Below are positions 23,996 to 32,613 of a stretch of 64,000 bases of DNA, one piece after another. Where the stretch lies: the NCBI RefSeq assembly GCF_001941965.1, contig NZ_MKZO01000047.1, positions 248,001 through 312,000 of the forward strand. Reading direction: 5' to 3'. Both the position numbers and the translations under genes were made by a program. Position 1 is the first letter of the stretch. Each line of letters starts with the position of its first letter. The notes beneath the pieces were generated by a model. It was not told the origin of the DNA and made no database searches. It saw only the letters and a list, made by a program, of their open reading frames with translations. Origin of the DNA: Pseudomonas putida (GTDB taxonomy: Bacteria > Pseudomonadota > Gammaproteobacteria > Pseudomonadales > Pseudomonadaceae).

Positions 23996-24582
23996 GCGAT
24001 GAACCCGATCCGCTCCGGCGCACGGTGATAGCGGCGCTTGCGAGTGCTCCACTGCTTTCGCTCGCGGACACGCAGGCCGGTGCTGAAACGCCGCGTTCGG
24101 GATCACGGATCCTGGTGGCGTACTTTTCGCGCTCCGGCAACACCCGGGTGGTCGCCGGGCTGGTCCAGCGTGGGCTCGGCGCCGATCTGTTCGAGATCCA
24201 GCCGGCCAATGCGTACCCCGAGGACTATCTGCAAACCGTGGAGCAGGCGCGCCGGGAGCGTGACAGCGGCTTCGAACCCGAGCTGCAAAACAAGGTTCAC
24301 GCCCTCAGCGACTACGACACGATCTATCTCGGCTTTCCGATCTGGGGGGAAACCGCTCCGCCCATTGTGCGCGCCTTTCTCAGCGTCCACGACCTGAGCG
24401 GCAAGACCCTTATCCCGGTCAATACCCACGGCGGTTTTGGCTTGGGCAACAGCCGCAGCGTGCTGGTCGAGCACGCGCCGAAGGCCAGGGTTCTGGAAGG
24501 TTTTGTGATGGAGAGCGAGCAGGAGCGCAAGACCATGGAGCGCGTGAACGGCTGGCTGAGCGATCACCCCCTCACGCCTTGA
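23992..24582 (+). CDS. exported flavodoxin
   Basis: 196 residues. The N-terminus has Arg-Arg then a hydrophobic stretch (LRRTVIAALASAPLLSLADTQAGA), a signal possibly of the Tat type, which would suit a protein exported with FMN bound. The domain begins RILVAYFSRSGNTRVVA (phosphate-binding loop SRSGNT) and continues with YDTIYLGFPIWGETAPPIVRAFL and VNTHGGFGLGNS, as in flavodoxin_4/BilS-like proteins. An electron carrier for its neighbours is the likely role. Coupled to the upstream reductase by a 4-base overlap. Confidence 0.85.
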   Translation: MSDEPDPLRRTVIAALASAPLLSLADTQAGAETPRSGSRILVAYFSRSGNTRVVAGLVQRGLGADLFEIQPANAYPEDYLQTVEQARRERDSGFEPELQNKVHALSDYDTIYLGFPIWGETAPPIVRAFLSVHDLSGKTLIPVNTHGGFGLGNSRSVLVEHAPKARVLEGFVMESEQERKTMERVNGWLSDHPLTP

Positions 24583-24606
24583 TCGAATTCTCTACGGAGT
24601 GACATC

Positions 24607-25599
24607 ATGAAAATCCGCACGTTGGGCAATGGCCTGGAAGTGTCCGCACTGGGTCTTGGCTGCATGAGCATGACCTCGGCCTATGGGCCTGCTGCCGACA
24701 AGGCCAGCATGATCAAGCTGATTCGTTTGGCCCACGAGCAAGGCATCACCTTGTTCGACACCGCCGAAGCGTATGGCCCGTTCGCCAATGAAGATCTGCT
24801 GGGCGAGGCGTTGCAGCCGATCCGCGAGCAGGTCGTCATCGCTACAAAGTTCGGCTTCGATATCGACCTGCTCACCGGCGCACGCGGCGGTGGCACCAAC
24901 AGCCGCCCGGAACACATCCGCGCGGTGGCCGAGGCCTCGCTGAAGCGTCTGCGTACTGATTGCATCGACCTGTTCTATCAGCATCGCGTTGATCCGCAGG
25001 TGCCTATCGAAGACGTCGCCGGCACCGTCAAGGACCTGATCGCCGAGGGCAAGGTCAAGCATTTCGGCTTGTCCGAGGCGGGTGTGGACACCATTCGCCG
25101 GGCGCACGCGGTGCAAGCGGTCACGGCGGTGCAGAGCGAATATTCGCTGTTCTGGCGCGGCCCGGAGCTGGAGCTGCTGGCGGTACTGGAAGAACTGAGA
25201 ATCGGTTTCGTGCCGTTCAGCCCGCTCGGTGCCGGCTTCCTCACCGGTCAGATCGACGAGCACACGCAGTTCGACGCCAGCGATTTCCGCAACGTCGTCC
25301 CACGCTTTTCCCCTGAAGCGCGCAAGGCCAATCTGGCATTGGTCGAGGTGGTGAAAGCCGTTGCGCAGCGCAAACAGGCCACGCCGGCGCAAGTCGCGCT
25401 GGCCTGGTTGCTCGCACAGAAACCGTGGATCGTGCCGATCCCGGGCACGACCAAGCCGCATCGGCTGGAAGAGAACCTGGGCGCCGTCGAGCTGCAGTTG
25501 ACCAGCGAGGATCTGCGCATGATCAGCGAGCAGATGGCGCAGCTTCAGGTACAGGGTGAACGCCTGCCGGAATCGGCATTGAAGATGACCGGACTCTGA
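24607..25599 (+). CDS. aldo-keto reductase (paralog 2)
   Basis: 330 residues, clearly a duplicate of the reductase at 23006: same catalytic segments (FDTAEAYG, VIATKFGFD, LFYQHRVDP) and end (IVPIPGTTKPHRLEENL). Divergence is mainly in the loop after VIATKFGF and in the C-terminal third, so substrate preference may differ. ATG follows GGAGTGACATC. A perfect 7-bp hairpin without a T-run (25612-25630) follows its stop. Confidence 0.93.
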   Translation: MKIRTLGNGLEVSALGLGCMSMTSAYGPAADKASMIKLIRLAHEQGITLFDTAEAYGPFANEDLLGEALQPIREQVVIATKFGFDIDLLTGARGGGTNSRPEHIRAVAEASLKRLRTDCIDLFYQHRVDPQVPIEDVAGTVKDLIAEGKVKHFGLSEAGVDTIRRAHAVQAVTAVQSEYSLFWRGPELELLAVLEELRIGFVPFSPLGAGFLTGQIDEHTQFDASDFRNVVPRFSPEARKANLALVEVVKAVAQRKQATPAQVALAWLLAQKPWIVPIPGTTKPHRLEENLGAVELQLTSEDLRMISEQMAQLQVQGERLPESALKMTGL

Positions 25600-25659
25600 G
25601 TCTGCGCACACGCGGCGCGCTATGCGCCGCTGCCTTCACGTCTGGCCGGAGTCGAGCCG

Positions 25660-26127
25660 ATGAACCGATTGATCGCACCACTCGTTGCCCTGTCATTCAT
25701 GGCAGTGGAATCCCAGGCTGCCAGCGGAATCCGCATCACGCCGCACGGCTCGCAGCCCTCGGTCAAGGGCGCGGCGCAAAACTTCACCGGCACGGTACGT
25801 GTTGATGGCCTGTTCAAGGGCGAGCCGCCTGCGCGCATCGCCGGCGGCACGGTGACCTTCGAACCCGGCGCACGCACGGCGTGGCACACCCATCCGCTTG
25901 GGCAAACGCTGATCGTCACCGCAGGCGTCGGCTACGTTCAACAAGAAGGGGGGCCGCGACAGGAAATCCGACCGGGCGACACTGTCTGGATTGCGCCCCA
26001 CACCCGTCACTGGCATGGCGCCACGGCCAGCACTGGCATGACCCACATCGCCATCGCTGAAGCCGAGGACGGCCAGACCGTTACCTGGGCGGAACAGGTC
26101 TCGGAGGCGCAATACGCCGGCCAATGA
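25660..26127 (+). CDS. exported cupin-domain protein
   Basis: 155 residues with a signal peptide (MNRLIAPLVALSFMAVESQAA). One cupin barrel: the first metal motif G-x5-HTHPLGQ-x-LIV and the second PGDTVWIAPHTRHWHGA, both with the His residues needed for a metal. Likely a periplasmic metal-dependent isomerase or dioxygenase-like enzyme; often neighbours carboxymuconolactone-decarboxylase-like proteins, as here. Confidence 0.87.
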   Translation: MNRLIAPLVALSFMAVESQAASGIRITPHGSQPSVKGAAQNFTGTVRVDGLFKGEPPARIAGGTVTFEPGARTAWHTHPLGQTLIVTAGVGYVQQEGGPRQEIRPGDTVWIAPHTRHWHGATASTGMTHIAIAEAEDGQTVTWAEQVSEAQYAGQ

Positions 26128-26244
26128 AGTTACCGAATGTGTCGAGGTCGCTCGCCCGGCACCTTTGCCGCAAGCCGTCATCCGTGCTCCAGGCCCGTAG
26201 TGGCATGGTTGCGCTGCAATTGCCGCGGTTATGGCGAGGCCGAC

Positions 26245-26263
26245 TCATGAGCCCTGCTCAGAA
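26245..26263. promoter_or_regulatory. LysR-type operator, copy 2
   Basis: TCATGAGC, CCT, GCTCAGAA: core TGAGCCCTGCTCA (26248-26260) differs from copy 1 by one base. It lies 93 bp before the decarboxylase start and marks an internal promoter. Confidence 0.6.
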
Positions 26264-26355
26264 GTCCTTGCGCAATTTCGGGGTTAATCGCCACAACCGT
26301 CCTCCGTACGATCCAGCGACACCGCAGCTACCCGCAATGGATGGAGCCTTTCACG

Positions 26356-27129
26356 ATGAACACTGACGCACGCCGCAGCGCTGCGCTTCCCGCACTCATG
26401 GCGCTTTGTCTGGGCATCGGGGCGATGCTCAGCGTTACGACTCAAGCAGCCGAGGTATCGCAGACCATGGCCAGTACGCACCCCAGCGCAGTCACCTTGT
26501 CGCGCCAGCAACAAGCGATTCCCCTGATCGCCGCGTTCATGGCGACCAGCGACATGCCCAGCCTGGACACCGCGCTCAATTAAGGGCTCGATGCTGGCTT
26601 GAGCATCAGCGAAACCCGGGAAATTCTGGTGCAACTGTACGCCTATGTGGGCTTCCCGCACAGCCTCAATGCCTTGAGCGAGCTGATGACGGTGGTGCAG
26701 GCGCGCAAACAGCGCGGCATCGAAGATGTACCGGGGCGTGAGCCAGGCCGGGCGATTCCGAGCGGGGATGAGTTGCTGGCCGCCGGCACCGCGAATCAAA
26801 CCAGGATCTCCGGTGCTCCGGTCAAAGGCCCGGTGTTCGAGTTCGCGCCGGTGATCAACCGCTTCCTGCAAACCCACCTGTTCGGCGACATCTTCGAGCG
26901 CGACAACCTCGACTGGCAAAGCCGCGAACTGGCGACCGTCGGGGCGCTGGCGGCAACGCCAGGTGTCGAGCCGCAATTGCGCTCGCACATGGCGGCGAGC
27001 CTGCGCGTCGGTCTGAGCGCGGCACAGTTGCACGAGGTTACCGAACTGCTGAAACAACACGGCGATGCGCAGACGGCTGAACGTGCCAGTACCGCGTTGA
27101 GCCAGGCACTCGCGGCTTCGGGGAAATGA
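26356..27129 (+). pseudogene. exported carboxymuconolactone-decarboxylase-family gene with in-frame stop
   Basis: The ATG at 26356 starts a signal peptide (MALCLGIGAMLSVTTQAAE) and runs to DTALN, where TAA at 26581-26583 interrupts the frame. The same frame continues without loss: GLDAGLSISETREILVQLYAYVGFP, then LDWQSRELATVGALAA and AASLRVGLSAAQLHEV, the CMD/AhpD-like core, to TGA at 27129. Restoring the stop gives about 257 residues. TAA is one transition from CAA (Gln), which would fit ALNQGLDAGL. Either a fresh nonsense mutation, a sequencing error, or readthrough. The catalytic Cys pair of AhpD is absent, as in many CMD proteins. Confidence 0.8.
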
Positions 27130-27130
27130 C

Positions 27131-28195
27131 ATGAATTGTGCAAAGTACCTGCTGAACATCGCGCTGTTGAGTCTGTTGGCGGCCTGCGCGAATCACCCCG
27201 ACGGCGCGTTGCTGATTCAACGACAAGGCAGCTTTGCCGCTGGCGGAACGGTGACCACTGCACCGGGCACCTTCAACCCGCGTCAACCGATGACGCCCAA
27301 CGGCCAGACCTACCACGGTGACCACGCCTACGCCTTCTATCAAATTCCGGTGGATGCGCAAAAACTGCCCATCGTCATGTGGCACGGTGCGGGTCAGTTT
27401 TCCAAGACCTGGGAAACCACCGCTGATGGTCGCGAAGGCTTTCAGAACATCTTTCTGCGTCGGCACTACGGCGTCTACCTGATCGATCAGCCGCGACGTG
27501 GCGATGCCGGACGCAGCATGGTCGAGGTCACCATCAAGCCTGTGCCTGACGAACAACTATGGTTCAACCAGTTCCGCCTCGGCCTGTGGCCCAATTACTT
27601 CGAGGGCGTACAGGTGGCACAGGATGCACAGGCCCGCGAGCAGTTTTTCCGGGCGATGACGCCGAACACCGGACCGTTCGACATGGGTGTGGTCTCTGAT
27701 GGTGTGTCAGCGCTGTTCGACAAGATCGGCCCGGGAATTTTATTCACCCATTCGCAAGGCGGCGGGCCGGGCTGGTTGACGGCGATCAAGAACGACAAGA
27801 TCAAGGCCATCGTGGCGTTCGAACCGGGCAGCAGCTTCGTGTTCGCTGAGGGTGAAGTGCCCGCGCCGATTCCCAGCGCGTTCGACACGGTGCAAGGCGC
27901 GGCAGTGTCGATGGAGCAATTCATGGCCCTTACACGCATTCCGATCCTGATCCTCTACGGCGACAACATCCCGGAGGAGAAGGTCGACCTGCCCGCTCAG
28001 GACAGTTGGCGCGCACGTTTGAAAATGGCCCGACTCTGGCGTGAAGCGGTCAATCGCCACGGCGGTGCCGTGCGACTGATCCACCTGCCGGAAATCGGCA
28101 TTCACGGCAATACCCATTTCCCCATGTCGGATCTGAACAACATGCAGATCGCGGACCTGGTTGCGCAATTCCTCAAAGAAAACCAGCTGGACTGA
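27131..28195 (+). CDS. alpha/beta-hydrolase lipoprotein
   Basis: 354 residues. Lipoprotein signal ending SLLAACAN. Fold cues: IVMWHGAGQFSKTWE (oxyanion loop), YGVYLIDQPRRGDAGRS, nucleophile elbow THSQGGGPG (Ser), an acid region ILILYGDNI and a late His in GIHGNTHFPMSD. An envelope-anchored esterase or lactonase of unknown substrate. It starts one base after the decarboxylase stop, so it belongs to the same operon. Confidence 0.85.
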   Translation: MNCAKYLLNIALLSLLAACANHPDGALLIQRQGSFAAGGTVTTAPGTFNPRQPMTPNGQTYHGDHAYAFYQIPVDAQKLPIVMWHGAGQFSKTWETTADGREGFQNIFLRRHYGVYLIDQPRRGDAGRSMVEVTIKPVPDEQLWFNQFRLGLWPNYFEGVQVAQDAQAREQFFRAMTPNTGPFDMGVVSDGVSALFDKIGPGILFTHSQGGGPGWLTAIKNDKIKAIVAFEPGSSFVFAEGEVPAPIPSAFDTVQGAAVSMEQFMALTRIPILILYGDNIPEEKVDLPAQDSWRARLKMARLWREAVNRHGGAVRLIHLPEIGIHGNTHFPMSDLNNMQIADLVAQFLKENQLD

Positions 28196-28244
28196 CCCGA
28201 ACACTTTTGCAACTGCCGCCCCTTTGATTGCTCAGGAGCTTCAC

Positions 28245-29297
28245 ATGAAAAACACCCTCAAAGCCACGTTCATGTCGGCATTGGTCGGCCTTTCTACGGG
28301 CGAAGCCTTGGCCGCCGATTACAAAAAGAACCCGTTCACCCTTGCCTACGAGGGCGCGATCAGCAAGAACGAACCCGGCAAGGTCAATATCCATCCAGTC
28401 AGCTACACGCTCAACGGTCTGGATATCGCCGCCAACGTCTACACGCCGGCCAACTATGACGCGAAGAAGAGCTACCCGACCGTGGTCGTTGCACACCCCA
28501 ATGGCGGCGTAAAAGAGCAAGTCGCCGGTCTGTACGCGCAACGCCTGGCCGAGCAGGGCTACATCACCATCACGGCCGACGCGGCCTACCAGGGCGCGAG
28601 CGGCGGCCAGCCACGCAGCATCGATAAACCGGCGTATCGCATAGAAGACATTCACGGTATGGCTGACTTCATCAGCCAGTTTGCCGGCGTCGATGACAAG
28701 CGGCTGGGCCTGCTCGGCATCTGTGGTGGCGGTGGTTATTCGCTGGCGGCAGCGCAAACCGACAAACGCTTCAAATCGCTGGCCACGGTGAGCATGTTCA
28801 ACTCCGGAAGGGTACGTCGCAACGGCTACAACGACTCGCAGATGGATAGCATCCAGCAACGCCTGGAGCAGGCGTCAGCAGCCCGTGCCCAGCAAGCGGC
28901 CGGTGGTGCCGTGCTCTACTCGGGGGACGCCAACCTCACCGACGAGCAGATTGCCAAGCTGCCCTTCGAACTGTATCGCCAAGGTTATGAGTACTACTGG
29001 AAGACGCACGCGCACCCCAACTCGACCTTCAAATACACCACCAGCAGCCTGATCGACCTGATGCGTTTCGACGCCACTGACCACATCGAGCTGATCAACC
29101 AGCCATTGCTGATGATTGCCGGCAGCAAGGCCGACAGCCTGTACATGACGCAGGACGCCTTCCCCAGGGCAACCGGCACCACCGACAAGGAAGTGTTTAT
29201 CCTCGAGGGCGCCACGCACATCGAAACCTATTGGGTGCCCCGTTATGTCGATGCCGCGATTGGCAAACTGACCGCGTTTTACGCCCGCACCTTGTAA
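28245..29297 (+). CDS. exported alpha/beta hydrolase (dienelactone-hydrolase-like)
   Basis: 350 residues with a signal peptide (GLSTGEALAAD). TVVVAHPNGGVKEQVAGLYAQRLAEQGY, the elbow LLGICGGGGYSL (Cys in the nucleophile position as in dienelactone hydrolases), LLMIAGSKADS with the acid and GATHIETYW with the His. Close in shape to the YcjY/DltD-like hydrolases. ATG at 28245 behind AGGAG. Substrate unknown; a cyclic ester formed by the upstream oxidoreductases is possible. Confidence 0.86.
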   Translation: MKNTLKATFMSALVGLSTGEALAADYKKNPFTLAYEGAISKNEPGKVNIHPVSYTLNGLDIAANVYTPANYDAKKSYPTVVVAHPNGGVKEQVAGLYAQRLAEQGYITITADAAYQGASGGQPRSIDKPAYRIEDIHGMADFISQFAGVDDKRLGLLGICGGGGYSLAAAQTDKRFKSLATVSMFNSGRVRRNGYNDSQMDSIQQRLEQASAARAQQAAGGAVLYSGDANLTDEQIAKLPFELYRQGYEYYWKTHAHPNSTFKYTTSSLIDLMRFDATDHIELINQPLLMIAGSKADSLYMTQDAFPRATGTTDKEVFILEGATHIETYWVPRYVDAAIGKLTAFYARTL

Positions 29298-29362
29298 TCA
29301 GCGCTCCTGAGGGTCGCGCATCCGTGTGCAACCTGCTTTCATGGATCAATCCCGCGCCCCTC

Positions 29363-29377
29363 ATGAGAGGTTCTCAT
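29363..29377. promoter_or_regulatory. LysR-type operator, copy 3, on the LysR ribosome site
   Basis: ATGAGA, GGT, TCTCAT: core TGAGAGGTTCTCA is T-N11-A with the same symmetry as copies 1 and 2. It ends 2 bases before the LysR ATG at 29380, so bound regulator would block its own expression. Confidence 0.55.
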
Positions 29378-29379
29378 CA

Positions 29380-30273
29380 ATGTCCCGCGCCAACCTCAAC
29401 GACCTGCAAGCCTTCGTGGTCATCGCCCGCGAAGGCAGCTTCACCCGCGCGGCCGCACAGTTGGGCGTTTCCCAGTCTGCGCTCAGCCACACCATGCGCG
29501 CGCTGGAAACCCGGCTCGGGGTACGTCTGCTCACGCGTACCACACGCAGCGTGTCGCCGACCGAAGCTGGCCAGCGCCTGTATCAATCCATGGCGCCACG
29601 CTTCGACGAGATAGAGCTTGAACTGGCGGCGGTCAGCGAGTTTCGTGACACTCCGGCCGGCAACGTGCGGATCTCCGCGTCCGAGCACGCAGCGAACAAT
29701 ATCCTCTGGCCAAAGCTGCTGAAGGTATTGCCCGACTACCCGGACATCAAGGTCGAAATCACCGTGGATTACGCGCTCTCCGACATTGTCGCCCAGCGCT
29801 ATGACGCAGGTGTGCGGCTGGGTGACCAGGTGGCCAAGGACATGATTGCCGTGCCGATCGGCCCGCCTTTGCGCATTGCGGTCGTAGGGTCGCCCGAGTA
29901 CTTCAGGCAGCGGCCATTCCCCATGGAGCCTGGTGACCTGGCCAGCCACAACTGCATCAACCTGCGCCTGCCCACGCACGGAAGCCTGCTGCAGTGGGAT
30001 TTTGAAAAGGACGGCCATGAACTCAAGGCCCGCGTGGAAGGGCAGTGGACCTTCAACAGCAGCGTGCCGATCCTGCGTGCGGCCGTGGCGGGGTGTGGCC
30101 TGGGGTTTCTACCTGAAGACATGGTGGCGAACCATCTGGCCGATGGCTCGCTGCTGCGGGTACTTGAAGACTGGTGCCAGCCCTTCGCCGGATACCATCT
30201 CTACTACCCGAATCGGCGTGAGCATTCGTCAGCGTTTGGCGTGGTGGTTGAGGCATTGCGGCACAAGCGCTGA
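29380..30273 (+). CDS. LysR-family regulator of the redox/hydrolase cluster
   Basis: 297 residues. Winged helix NLNDLQAFVVIAREGSFTRAAAQLGVSQSALSHTMRALE through LLTRTTRSVSPTEAG, then the effector domain. The RTTRSVS group includes AaeR/DmlR relatives that sense aromatic or dicarboxylic acids. ATG at 29380. Last gene in the plus-strand cluster; three similar T-N11-A dyads across the cluster, one on its own start, make it the probable regulator of the cluster and of itself. Confidence 0.9.
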   Translation: MSRANLNDLQAFVVIAREGSFTRAAAQLGVSQSALSHTMRALETRLGVRLLTRTTRSVSPTEAGQRLYQSMAPRFDEIELELAAVSEFRDTPAGNVRISASEHAANNILWPKLLKVLPDYPDIKVEITVDYALSDIVAQRYDAGVRLGDQVAKDMIAVPIGPPLRIAVVGSPEYFRQRPFPMEPGDLASHNCINLRLPTHGSLLQWDFEKDGHELKARVEGQWTFNSSVPILRAAVAGCGLGFLPEDMVANHLADGSLLRVLEDWCQPFAGYHLYYPNRREHSSAFGVVVEALRHKR

Positions 30274-30309
30274 GAGAGTCACGAACCCTGAAGCGGTGTC
30301 GTCGCTCGT

Positions 30310-30747
30310 TCAGCGAGGCCGGCGCTGAAGGGCGACCAAGGCCGCTGCCGTAATCTGTTGATCTGTCCAGTTCCTGCTCAACCAGATGGTCAGGGCCGCG
30401 CCCGACAAGTGCCGCCACAGCATTCTCTGCTGGGGTTCCTGATTGCTGAGATGATCGGAGGCCACCAACCCGATGACCCGAGTACTTTTGTCCGCTTCCA
30501 TTTCCCGGGCGAAAATAGCGTAGCCGTACGAAAACGGAGTCAGCGGCGTCACGACCGGATCACCTTCGCCTCCGGCGAGGCGCCTTACCCATTCATGTTG
30601 CACGGCTGATATGGCGCGAACGGGGGGCTCTGGGTAGTGGGAAAGCCTGGACAATCCCAACCAGTAGATACCCCAAGGGAGGAGCAGGGCGAGACCGAGG
30701 GTGCCGATGAGGCAAAAGACGAGACGGCGCAACAGGGTGGTATTCAC
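30310..30747 (-). CDS. small membrane-anchored protein of unknown function
   Basis: 145 residues from a GTG at 30747 behind GGGAG. One N-terminal membrane helix (RRLVFCLIGTLGLALLLPWGIYWLGL), then a periplasmic part with a Trp-rich C-terminal segment (TIWLSRNWTDQQITAAAL). No family recognised. The start overlaps the stop of the upstream 50-residue gene by 4 bases (GTGA), so the two are coupled. Confidence 0.65.
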   Translation of the reverse strand: MNTTLLRRLVFCLIGTLGLALLLPWGIYWLGLSRLSHYPEPPVRAISAVQHEWVRRLAGGEGDPVVTPLTPFSYGYAIFAREMEADKSTRVIGLVASDHLSNQEPQQRMLWRHLSGAALTIWLSRNWTDQQITAAALVALQRRPR

Positions 30748-30896
30748 TCTTGCGCTCCCATTACCGTGCACTCGACGCCGCTGATGTTGATGGTGGCTGA
30801 ACGAAGGGATTCGTCAAAGCCCGCTGCCTCGATTTGCTCACAGCTATCGATGGCGGTGTTCATCATTTCGCGAATCAGGTTCCAGTCCGTTTTCAT
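30744..30896 (-). CDS. 50-residue protein, coupled to the membrane protein gene
   Basis: ATG at 30896 has AGGAG 6 nt upstream. The product opens MKTDWNLIREMMNTAIDSCE and ends CTVMGAQE, predicted mostly helical then a short beta strand; the opening faintly recalls DUF2513-type proteins. No function known. The good ribosome site and the 4-base overlap with the next gene argue that it is real despite its size. Confidence 0.55.
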   Translation of the reverse strand: MKTDWNLIREMMNTAIDSCEQIEAAGFDESLRSATINISGVECTVMGAQE

Positions 30897-31026
30897 GGTT
30901 GCTCCTTTGGCTGTCTATGAAAGACGTTTGAGGCCAGGTGTTTTCCACCCGCTATGGGCGAAACAGTAAAACGCGTTCGGTGCGGCCTTTGAACCTTGCA
31001 TTAAATCCCTCAACTCCAGACAATGC

Positions 31027-31043
31027 GACAAATTCCCATTTGC
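31027..31043. promoter_or_regulatory. possible Fur box before the sigma factor
   Basis: GACAAATTCCCATTTGC has the AAAT/ATTT half-site symmetry of Pseudomonas Fur sites but is imperfect. It lies 17 bp before the ECF sigma ATG, where iron control is expected. Confidence 0.3.
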
Positions 31044-31059
31044 ATATCGGTTGCATCCC

Positions 31060-31563
31060 ATGTCGACGCTCGACTCAGCCGCTGTCCATCTGCTTTACCG
31101 CGAACACAACACCTGGCTGAAGGGCTGGCTGCGGGTACGCCTTGGCAACGCAGCCGATGCTGCCGACCTGGCCCAGGACACCTTCATCCGGGTGATGACC
31201 GCGCGCAACGACGCGCCCATCCGCGAGCCGCGCGGTTACCTCAGTGCCATCGCCCGGTCCCTGTTGATCGACAAGTCACGCCGCCGGGCCATCGAACAGG
31301 CCTATCTGTTCGCCCTGGCGCAGCGCCCGGAGCCGGTGGAGGTGTCGCCGGAGGTGCGGCTGTCGATCATCGAGATGCTGCTCCAGATCGATACATTGCT
31401 CGATGAACTGGGCCCGCGCACGCGGGATATTTTCCTCGCCGTGCAACTGGAGGGCCTGAGCTACGGGGCCGTTGCCGAGCAGTTCGGCGTGTCGATCACC
31501 ACGGTGAAGAACCACCTGATCCGTGCCACCACCCGCTGCCTGTTGCTGGTCGACGCGCCATGA
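31060..31563 (+). CDS. FecI-type ECF sigma factor
   Basis: 167 residues. Region 2 (HLLYREHNTWLKGWLRVRLGNAADAADLAQDTFIRVM) and region 4 (LDELGPRTRDIFLAVQLEGLSYGAVAEQFGVSITTVKNHL) are standard for iron-starvation sigma factors. It directs transcription of the receptor gene when signalled by its FecR partner. ATG at 31060; overlaps the FecR gene by 4 bases (ATGA). Confidence 0.92.
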   Translation: MSTLDSAAVHLLYREHNTWLKGWLRVRLGNAADAADLAQDTFIRVMTARNDAPIREPRGYLSAIARSLLIDKSRRRAIEQAYLFALAQRPEPVEVSPEVRLSIIEMLLQIDTLLDELGPRTRDIFLAVQLEGLSYGAVAEQFGVSITTVKNHLIRATTRCLLLVDAP

Positions 31564-32504
31564 ACGCTCCCGACCTCAAGGTCCTGGAGGCCGCCGCAAC
31601 CTGGTATGTGCAACTCAATGACGGTGACGATGATGCCGCGCGCAAGCAGGCCTGGCGGACCTGGCTGCTGGCCAGCCCTGAGCACGCTTCGGCCTGGGCG
31701 CGGGTCGAGCGGCTGCAGCAGCAATGGGCGCGGATTCCCCAGGAGGCGGCGCTGTCCGGTCTGGGGGCCGCCCAGGCACAACGACGCCAGGTGCTGAAGC
31801 TGCTGGGGCTGTTGCTCGCCGCCAGCGGCAGCACCTGGCTGGCCGTCGAACAGCTGCCGTATCAAGCGCTGCTTGCCCAGCAGCGCACCAGCGTGCGCGA
31901 ACGCCGCTCGCTGCGCCTGGACGATGGTTCGCAACTGGAACTGAACGCCGGTAGCGCCGTGGATATTCGCTTCGATGCCGACACGCGTTTGATCCGCTTG
32001 TACCAAGGGGAAGTGCTGATCGAAACGGCCAGGGACCCTGGGCAACGGCCCTTTATCGTGCAGACCGCCAACGGCAGCGTGCGCGCCCTGGGCACCCGGT
32101 TCAGCGTGCGCCAGCTGGAACAGCGGACCCAGGTCGGAGTATTGCAGGCAGCGGTGGAGGTGCGTCCGCAATATCTTGCCGGGACCGCCCTGCGTGTAGA
32201 GGCCGGAGAGCAGGTAGTCTTCGACGACACGCAAACCGGCAGCATCGAGCCTTTACCCGCCAACTCGGCCGCCTGGGTGCAGGGCATGCTGAGCGTGAAC
32301 GACTGCCGGCTGGGCGATTTCATCAGCGAGCTGGGGCGCTACCGTCCGGGCGTACTGCGTTGTGCAGCCGCCGTGGAGAACCTGAAGATCTCCGGCGCCT
32401 TCCGCATCGACGATACCGACACGGTCCTGGAAAACCTCGGCAAGAGCCTGCCGGTCAGGGTGCGCTACCTCACGCGCTACTGGGCCAGCGTCGAACCCGC
32501 CTGA
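31560..32504 (+). CDS. FecR-type anti-sigma/sigma regulator
   Basis: 314 residues. Cytoplasmic N-terminal domain (AATWYVQLNDGD, ARKQAWRTWLLASPEHASAWARVERL), one membrane helix (about 78-96, LKLLGLLLAASGSTWLAVE), and the periplasmic FecR domain (RRSLRLDDGSQLELNAGSAVDIRF, GEVLIETARD, VRALGTRFSVRQ) with a C-terminal STN-like tail. It passes the receptor's ligand signal to the sigma factor. Confidence 0.92.
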   Translation: MNAPDLKVLEAAATWYVQLNDGDDDAARKQAWRTWLLASPEHASAWARVERLQQQWARIPQEAALSGLGAAQAQRRQVLKLLGLLLAASGSTWLAVEQLPYQALLAQQRTSVRERRSLRLDDGSQLELNAGSAVDIRFDADTRLIRLYQGEVLIETARDPGQRPFIVQTANGSVRALGTRFSVRQLEQRTQVGVLQAAVEVRPQYLAGTALRVEAGEQVVFDDTQTGSIEPLPANSAAWVQGMLSVNDCRLGDFISELGRYRPGVLRCAAAVENLKISGAFRIDDTDTVLENLGKSLPVRVRYLTRYWASVEPA

Positions 32505-32613
32505 GCCCTTTGCAAAAACTTTTCGGGCTGCCTTGCTGATCTGGATTCTCATCCGTCAATGACACAAGCCGCGATCACAGCGACTTCTGCCATAGCAACG
32601 GAAGGATCACTCA

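Noticed and set aside
25612..25630. Terminator between the second aldo-keto reductase and the cupin gene
   Set aside because: The 7-bp hairpin is perfect but no T-run follows; it may only be a chance GC stem.
26124..26366. 80-residue plus-strand frame after the cupin gene
   Set aside because: It covers the operator copy and the start of the decarboxylase gene, is Arg-rich and has no ribosome site or family.
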